Made by a program: the position numbers and the translations under genes
In this document: in pieces, positions 56,809-64,000 of the stretch
Layout of the letters: each line of letters begins with the position of its first letter
Numbering within the stretch: the stretch's first letter is position 1
NCBI GenBank assembly: GCA_025529335.1
Contig: JAMYHX010000198.1
Location: forward strand, 1-64,000
Origin: Rhizopus sp. PT2906
Taxonomy: Eukaryota; Mucoromycota; Mucoromycetes; Mucorales; Rhizopodaceae
Length of the DNA stretch: 64,000 bases
Direction of reading: 5' to 3'
Notes under the pieces: generated by a model
What the model saw: only the letters and a program-made list of their open reading frames with translations
Databases searched by the model: none
What the model was told of the DNA's origin: nothing

Positions 56809-57412
56809 GTTGAATCGATCAAATGTCAAAAGGAAAGGTTTATCTCCTGCTGCTGGAAAAAATTTGGTTATAAAAAAAAGTCACTGCCGAGTCACAGCAG
56901 GCTTTTTCCTCTATATTATGTTACTCCGCTAAACCTTACACCCATAAGCTACATCGTTGATTCAAAGGATATCTATTGAACCTCGTTGATGATACTTTCA
57001 AGAAGATATCTTGTCTTTATTGTCCTTAAAGAATTATTCAATTGATTTTTTTTTACGTACAAAAACATGTACCCCTCTCTTAAAGCCTTGTATAATGGAA
57101 GAGATTGATGCAGCTTTTGTAACATTGCAAAGTAAGAGTCAATAGATAAAAGTATATATTGAACAATAGTGGACTGACCAAAGAATACGGCCTTGAAATG
57201 GCTCTACTAAAGCCCCTAAATGCGTTATGCCTCATAAGCGTGGCTTTTCCACTCAGCTCGTTCGGACTGTAGATGAATTTTTTTTTGCCTTGTAAAGAAG
57301 CACCCCCTCCTTTTTTTTTGACAAACCAAATACATATAATCTAGGTAAATCATTGCATGAAGCGATTATACTGTTTTCCCTTTTATTAACAATATACATT
57401 TACAAGCTCTTC
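56809..57412. promoter_or_regulatory. divergent promoter region (NIFK-like / mL49)
   Basis: About 600 non-coding bases between two divergent starts, with T-rich tracts at about 57040 and 57310. Both flanking genes serve ribosome production, nucleolar and mitochondrial respectively. Confidence 0.4.
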
Positions 57413-57700
57413 ATGTTGCGTACATTCCTTTGTCAAAAGAGACTCTATTCCACACCTTCGTACTTTGTCTCTCGTACGTCCAGCAAGGGTCTTCCTGTTT
57501 ATTCTGAATATAAGAATGGCAGAACGAATCTCTCAACAATTGTGCGTAGAATCAAGGGAGATGCTAATGCCTTAGTGAACGATTTGAAAAAGGATTTCCC
57601 TGAAGCAGTAGCTAAAGTCAATCCAATCACTCAAAATGTCATAATCAAGGGACATCATGTCAATGAGATCAAGGAATGGTTGATGATGAAGGGATTCTAA
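57413..57700 (+). CDS. mitochondrial large ribosomal subunit protein mL49 (Img2)
   Basis: Single exon, 95 residues from MLRTFLCQKRLYSTP, a basic amphipathic leader with the RxYST pattern of a mitochondrial presequence. The body matches the mL49/IMG2 family: YFVSRTSSKGLPVYSEYKNG, TIVRRIKGDANALVNDL, NVIIKGHHVNEIKEWLMMKGF. It is a component of the mitochondrial large ribosomal subunit. A further upstream in-frame start would only lengthen the leader. Confidence 0.92.
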   Translation: MLRTFLCQKRLYSTPSYFVSRTSSKGLPVYSEYKNGRTNLSTIVRRIKGDANALVNDLKKDFPEAVAKVNPITQNVIIKGHHVNEIKEWLMMKGF

Positions 57701-60177
57701 TCTGGAAAAACTAACCCTTTAATAATGTATCTTGTAAATATCAGAAATACAACAATAAAAAGACCACAGCAACATCTTTGTTTTTGTTCGAGAAATTGAC
57801 AACAGCAGATAAAGAGAGAGAGAGAGAGAGATATAAAGCAATCGCTGTGAGAACATCCCTTTTGATTTTTTATAACTCTCGTCATAATGAACCATTAGAT
57901 AGCTATCAAGTGTCAAATACAGCGCGTAAGTAACTGACTTTAGAGGACTCTCAAGCTCTTTATCATATCCATTTGTATTATTTGGCTATTGATTATAATA
58001 TAAGCGTCCATATTGTTGATAGGTATTAAAAGCATATTTATTCCTTGATAACTTTGGTAATAATGACAGAGACAATAATATCGCGCAATTATCATTTTAT
58101 TATCCAGTCAATTGAACCTGCAGCCCGCTCTTTTGCTGCTTTCAAAATGTTACTGTTCCAGCTATCTCTATCTTTTTAGCCTAAAATACAAATAATATAA
58201 GTGCATCTAGCTAACACTGTAAATGAGGCTAGTGAAATACTGTGTTTGCACACTTGAAAGCAAAGTGTTAAAAAAGACATCATTTACTTTCAGATAAATC
58301 AAGGTTAAAATAGAAAAAGTACAATAAATGAGGAATGAAAAGACATGTTTATTATTTTTAAAGTAGCCATAACCAAAGAATAGCTTATCAAAAAAAAAAA
58401 AAGAGTCAGCGACTGTGCATTTGAACCTCTAAGACAAGTTAGCTCTTGGATGGAGTTAAACAGTAATGGGGATTATGTCTAATTTGCCATCGGTTTACTT
58501 GCTTACGCTACAAGAATAGGGAAGTCCACATATACAGCATGTTGCACCTTTGACCTCGCATTGGAAACTTTTACCATAGCAAATTGGTCATGATACCCTA
58601 GGCATTATAGTCAACTTTTACTATAAAGTTACTTGCTTACGCTGCAAGGCCAATGCAACCCACATATAAAAGATGCCGAGCGATGGATGCCTCACATAAC
58701 GAGCTTTTCTTCATAGTAAATTAACAATAATACCAAAGCACCATTTATGACTTGTGTAGAACAGAAGAATGGCCTACAACAGATCAACCATGCCAGACGA
58801 CTAGCTACATAATAGATAGCCATAACAGAATCAACCATATCTTGCGCTAAGTAAGTCATACAGAATAAACTTACCTTTGTATTTATCCCTTTTTATAGTT
58901 TTTATTGTTTTCTTACTATAGAGTGGGCCACATGAAAATAGGATCTGCGTACCACGGTTATTTTTATCTTTTTTTTTTTTTTTTCAAGCTTCGTTTTACT
59001 CAATAAATATTAATTTACACTTGAATCCGTCTCTTTACGGAATGCTGCTTGTTCAATAGACAAAGGAATGCAGATAAAAGTATATTGAATATCTAGACAA
59101 AAGAAAGAACCTATGTCTATGCCCATAAATAGAAATTGATCCGTCTTCAAGTCATGGGAAGCTATCTCTCGTACTTCTCCAGATAAGACATCAGATGCAT
59201 TTATAAACTTAAATACAATGGTTTGCTATAAAACAAGTAATAAAGAAACTAGTAAAGAGAAGATAATAATTTAACTTGCATTTTCTTTCTGAAAGGTAGG
59301 AAAACCCTTTCTGTAGTAGGTTGGATGACAAAGATAAATTTAAAAAAGGCGTGAAATGTACATGGTTGATTCTGATTACACTATCAAGGGAAAAGAGATA
59401 GGTCAGAGTCATTAAGGTTGACACGAAACTATGTATAGAAAGAAGAATATGGACAAGAAGCAAGGTAAAAGGTAGTTGAAGTAGTAAACTATCACTTTGA
59501 AAGCGATAAAGCATGGTTGCAACTGAATTATAGAAAAAGTGTGAGCTTTTTGTTTGTTAATTAAGCAAGACTTGTGCATTAATAACACCCTTTCATACTT
59601 GATAATCAATTGCTGTTATCCTTAGAGAATATGGTGAGAATATGTACCTTCATTGATACTCAACAACATATGGAAACAATTTATAACCAATGAGAATATA
59701 TTAAGGAAAACTGCACTGAATATGATTAAAAAAGCAAAAGGCCATTCTATCCTTCTTTTGTATATACATGTATTTTTTGGATATCATTAGGCTTAAGTAT
59801 CCTACAAGAACACTTTGTTATCATTGGCCACTTTAGTAAAGTAGCCTTGGTTCAATGAACTTTTCTGTCGTCCTTACTAAAAGCAGGGAGATTCTACTTG
59901 CATTGAAAAGAGAAACAAACACTTGCAGACTGTTAAATTAATTAGCATTATACACACGCACAAACACTATTATTCATCATAGTCCAAGGGAATTTTTCTA
60001 TACGAGGGACAAGATTTATGCAAAATTAATTTGATCAAAGCGTGTAATCTTCTTGTGCGCGGGGACCAGGGTTCAACAGAAACTTTCAAATTTTAAACAC
60101 AGTTCTTAGTAATGCCCATTCTTCTACTGCCTTCCTTTTTCCCTTTTTTTTAATTTCATTCCCTTGTCGTGTGAAGC
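57701..60177. other. intergenic region with a tandem duplication
   Basis: About 2.5 kb without genes. A GA microsatellite lies at about 57811-57832, a poly-T run near 58975, and a diverged 134-bp tandem repeat at 58495-58762 is listed separately. The last 60 bases are pyrimidine-rich before the Lon start. Confidence 0.45.
58495..58762. repeat. diverged 134-bp tandem duplication
   Basis: Two consecutive units start with TTACTTGCTTACGCT, share CCACATATA at the same offset, and again share a CATAG.AAATT...ATACC block about 75 bases in. Other parts have diverged strongly, so this is an old duplication with islands of conservation. Confidence 0.55.
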
Positions 60178-63100
60178 ATGAGTCATTCGTTCCTAATTCA
60201 TGTATCAAAAACAATACCACGTTCAAAAGTGAACCAGGCCATTTTCTCACAGCTACAGTCACCAGTACCTACAAAACCCTTCAGCTTACGTTGCTTTTCA
60301 ACCAGTCGAAGCCAAAACAGTGTTACTATCTGGGGTGGTGAAGCTGTCAAAAAGACATTAAAAGAAGGTATCAATGATCCTGTCTGTATTGGTATTACAC
60401 CCGTACGTGGTCCATCAGCACTTTGTCGAACCGTGTCTTCATTCAGCAATGCTGCGGAATTCAAGAGGCGAAATCCCAAAGATGATCCAGCCGATCAAGC
60501 TCCAGCGTCAGGCGGCAGTAGTCCAGGTGGTCACGGCGAAAATGGACACGGTGACGGTGAAGGAGGAGGAAATGGAGGAAATGATGGAAAATCAAAGGGT
60601 CACTCTTGGGACGTGGCAGATAATCAGCTTCAAAAGCCAACTGTACCCGAGGTCTACCCACAGGTTTTAGCTCTCCCCATCTCCGGACGACCCTTGTTCC
60701 CAGGGTTCTATAAAGCAGTTGTCATTAAAGAGCCCACAGTAACATCAGCTATTAAAGAATTGATGAAACGCGGTCAACCTTATGTTGGTGCATTCTTGCT
60801 GAAAGAGGAAGGTTTAGAGACAGATACTATCTCCAGTATTGACCAAGTTCATCGAGTGGGTGTGTTTGCACAGATCACGAGCGTATTCCCTGCTTCGTCT
60901 GGGAAAGAGGATGGAGGACTGACCGCGGTCTTGTATCCGCACAGGCGTATCAAGATTACGGACTTGCTGCCAATTAAAGATAAGCAACACTCGGTTGCAG
61001 CTGTAGAAGAGGTTTCTAAACATGACGATGCTATTGAAAAAAGTAGTAAAGAAGTAAAGCCTAAGGCAGAGACGGGAAGAACCGTGGCACATAAGTCAGG
61101 CAAGTCTCTACATCTTGATGTACTTGCAAGATCATTTTTTTTTAATCTTATTATCTTGTAGATGAATTCATATCGGATGAAGAAGCTGAGAAAGTATCCC
61201 GTCAGTATGCAACGTCATTCCTAGTTGATGAATACGCCGTTTCTCTTGCAAATGTCGAAAACTTTGTCGAACCGGAGTATTCCAAAAAGAGCCCTTACAT
61301 TCGTGCAGTAACCTCTGAGATTGTGTCCGTATTTAAAGAAATCGCCTCTCTAAACCCATTGTTCAGAGACCAAATCGCCAACTTTTCTATGTCACAATCC
61401 GCAGGAAATGTATTTGAAGAACCCTCAAAGCTTGCTGACTTTGCAGCCGCTGTTTCTGCAGGAGAAGCAGCAGAGCTTCAAGAAGTGTTGGAAACGTTGC
61501 CTGTAGAGGATAGACTTCAGAAAGCACTTGTCGTGCTCAAAAAGGAATTGATGAACGCTCAGCTGCAAAATAAGATTTCTAAAGACGTAGAAAACAAAAT
61601 TGCCAAGAGACAGAGAGAATACTATTTGATGGAACAGTTAAAGGGTATCAAAAAGGAGCTGGGATTGGAAAGTGATGGTAAGGACAAGCTCGTCGAAGGC
61701 TTCAAGGAAAAGGCATCTAAATTAGCCATGCCTGCATCTGTAAAGAAAGTATTTGATGAGGTAAACAATAGAATATATAAAAGAAAAAGGGAGAGGATGA
61801 ATGAAACTGATTGGAAGCCACACAAAGGAAATTAACAAGCTAGCTCATTTGGAACCTGCTGCCTCAGAGTTTAACGTCACTCGAAATTACCTTGACTGGC
61901 TTACTCAGATCCCATGGGGCAAGCGCTCGCACGAAAACTACAATATCGCACGTGCTACCACTGTCCTGGACGAAGATCACTATGGTCTAAAGGACGTCAA
62001 GGATAGAATTTTGGAATTTATTGCAGTAGGTAAACTTCGAGGCACGATGGAAGGAAAAATTCTTTGTCTTTCAGGACCACCTGGCGTGGGAAAAACATCC
62101 ATTGGTAAAAGTATTGCCCGTGCTTTAGACCGTGAATTCTATCGATTCTCGGTAGGCGGCCTGACAGATGTGGCAGAAATCAAGGGTCATAGACGTACCT
62201 ATGTAGGAGCTATGCCTGGTAAGGTAATTCAGGCATTAAAGAAGGTTCAGACAGAAAATCCTTTGATCTTGATTGACGAAATTGATAAATTGGGAAGAGG
62301 ACACCAAGGCGATCCATCCTCTGCCTTACTTGAGCTGTTGGATCCTGAACAGAACAGTAGCTTTTTGGACCATTACATGGATGTTCCTGTTGATCTCTCC
62401 AAGGTCTTGTTTGTTTGTACAGCAAACGTGTTGGATACCATTCCTGGACCTCTTTTGGATCGTATGGAAGTGATTCAGTTATCTGGTTATATTGCTGAAG
62501 AAAAGGCTGCTATTGCTTCCAAATACCTTGCTCCTGATGCCAAGGTTGCTGCTGGTCTTGAACATGTCAATGTCAATCTGACAGAGGACGCAATTGATAC
62601 CTTGATTAAGAATTACTGCCGTGAAAGTGGTGTTAGAAACTTAAAGAAGCATATTGACAAGGTGTTCAGAAAGGCTGCCCTTAAGGTGGTTCAATTGGCT
62701 GATGAAAAACAAAGTACAGATAATAACAAAGAAGAGGCAGAGAAGACTCAAGATGAAGTAAAAGAAAGTAAAGAAGAACCGCAAAAGCCTCTGACTGTAC
62801 CCAAGGATGTCAAGCTTGAGATCAATTCTGAAAACTTGAAGGATTACGTGGGTCCTCAAGTCTTTTTATCCGAGCGTCTCTATGAACAAACACCACCTGG
62901 TGTTGTCATGGGTCTAGCATGGACAAGCATGGGTAAAGTATAAAAGAACAAGCTGAAAGGACAATAACTGATGAATAGCATAGGTGGCTCATCTTTATAC
63001 ATTGAATCCGTTCTCGAGTCTTCTCTCACACCCAAATCAACTCCTCATCTCTCTAAGACTGGTCAGCTTGGTGACGTTATGAAGGAATCTACAAGCATTG

Positions 63101-63633
63101 CCTACACTTATGCAAAGTCCTTGTTGGCTACACATTTCCCAAAGAACAAATTCTTTGATAAAGCCAAGGTTCATTTACACTGCCCTGCTGGTGCAGTTCC
63201 TAAAGATGGTATGTGACTATATATTTTTCTGATATGATTATACTCAATTTGCTTGCTAGGACCATCTGCTGGTGTTACAATGACCACATCTTTACTCTCA
63301 CTCGCACTTAACAAGCCAGTTCCTTCCAATATTGCAATGACTGGTGAACTGACAGTGACAGGCAAGGTGCTAAAGATTGGAGGATTAAAGGAAAAGACGA
63401 TTGCAGCCAAGAGATCAAAAGTGAACACGATTTTATTCCCCAAGGACAACCAAGCTGACTGGGATGAATTACCAGAACATATTAAGGAAGGTATGACAGG
63501 CATTCCTTGCGACACTTACCAAGATGTATACAATGTTGTCTTTCCGAATGTAACAAAGGAGGAAGCTGAAAATGTATGGAAGGATGTGCTAATCGAAGAA
63601 GCAGAAGAAGAAAAGAATGTAAAGACACATTAA
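60178..63633 (+). CDS. PIM1: mitochondrial Lon protease (Pim1)
   Basis: ATP-dependent serine protease of the mitochondrial matrix that degrades damaged proteins. Five exons (60178..61099, 61162..61760, 61828..62932, 62984..63208, 63260..63633) join in phase to 1074 residues. Order: presequence rich in Ser/Arg; Gly/His/Asp linker (GGSSPGGHGENGHGDGEGGG); LON N-domain from PQVLALPISGRPLFPGF; coiled region; AAA+ module with Walker A GPPGVGKTS near residue 590 and Walker B LILIDEIDK near 651; a charged insertion (DNNKEEAEKTQDE); protease domain with the catalytic Ser in PKDGPSAGVT (about 953) and Lys in GGLKEKTIAA. The first intron has a GC donor (AG|GCAAGT), which phase and homology require. Confidence 0.96.
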
Positions 63634-64000
63634 TAGTAGTAGTAGTAGTAATAATAAAATAGACTGCGTAACTTACATTTCCATAAACTGAAGAGAAAGG
63701 GAGGAGAGAGAGTGTGTGTACATAATGAATGTCCGCCTCTGAATAAGAAGGTCATGTTATCTTATCTCTTGTGAACCCAAACAAGATTGAAGGTCAGAAT
63801 CCGATTCATCCGCTGTACTTTCTATTTTAATATTTTGGTACAGTCTTTCAGAAATCGCAATTTTTATAATACAATTTACACAAAAAAGAGATGTCTTGCA
63901 AAAGAGAGGTAAGGAGGGGATAAACGAATATCATTGGCCAAAAAAGAGAGGTACAGAGGTAAAAATATGCAACAGCTTTTTTTTTTTTCCAAAAGCTTGT
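63634..64000. other. right edge, 3' flank of Lon
   Basis: Short AGT/AAT repeats directly after the stop codon, then A/G-rich non-coding sequence to the window edge. Confidence 0.45.

Noticed and set aside
1..64000. tRNA, rRNA or CRISPR loci
   Set aside because: No cloverleaf with an intact T-loop (GTTCRANNC), no rRNA-like conserved blocks and no regularly spaced direct repeats were found by eye; a covariance-model scan would be decisive.

Overview
The window is nuclear DNA from an early-diverging filamentous fungus, most likely a member of the Mucorales (Mucoromycota). The sequence is AT-rich. Nearly every gene is split by GT..AG introns of about 45-75 nt, and the gene set is fungal: Cwh43, Atg4, an Ert1/AcuK-type Zn2Cys6 factor, Pim1/Lon and an RPE65-type carotenoid oxygenase. 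I cannot name the species. I saw no operons, tRNA, rRNA or CRISPR.

Left part (1-23 kb). The first 2.3 kb hold a small unknown gene and a frameshifted transposon-type zinc-finger remnant. Next come a 1350-residue gene joining a polyQ region, a bromodomain and a protein kinase domain; a glutamate decarboxylase with two 16-nt exons; a gene-poor 2.4 kb stretch; a signal-peptide-bearing inorganic pyrophosphatase; a small GPI-type surface protein; RNA polymerase III subunit Rpc6; a secreted Asp/Tyr/Lys-rich protein; ATG4; a probable MED9; a carboxymuconolactone-decarboxylase-like protein; and a zinc alcohol dehydrogenase.

Accessory stretch (23-26.7 kb). This contains a decayed LINE endonuclease ORF, an orphan 77-residue ORF, and a five-exon gene whose product resembles the catalytic half of a serine recombinase. 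One of its introns is enlarged and carries a perfect inverted repeat.

Middle (27-44 kb). Genes are a carotenoid oxygenase homologue with three iron-ligand histidines replaced by asparagine, a rhomboid protease, a three-KH RNA-binding protein, an aldo-keto reductase, tRNA-splicing endonuclease Sen2, a small secreted glycine/aspartate repeat protein, the GPI-lipid remodelling protein Cwh43, an unknown conserved protein, an Ert1/AcuK-like regulator, and a secreted protein of five repeats separated by dibasic (Kex2) sites.

Right part (44-64 kb) is gene-poor. It has a GATA factor, an F-box protein, a bZIP factor, a NIFK/Nop15-like nucleolar RRM protein, mitochondrial ribosomal protein mL49 and mitochondrial Lon protease, with long empty stretches between. 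A 104-bp mariner-type MITE and a diverged 134-bp tandem duplication lie in these gaps.

The genes are mostly unrelated housekeeping, regulatory and secretory functions. Convergent pairs are often very close (18 nt between the ATG4 and MED9 stops, 45 nt between the aldo-keto reductase and SEN2 stops). The most unusual items are the bromodomain-kinase fusion, the His-to-Asn carotenoid oxygenase, the serine-recombinase-like gene and the Kex2-repeat precursor. Exon borders were derived by hand from splice consensus, reading phase and family similarity.
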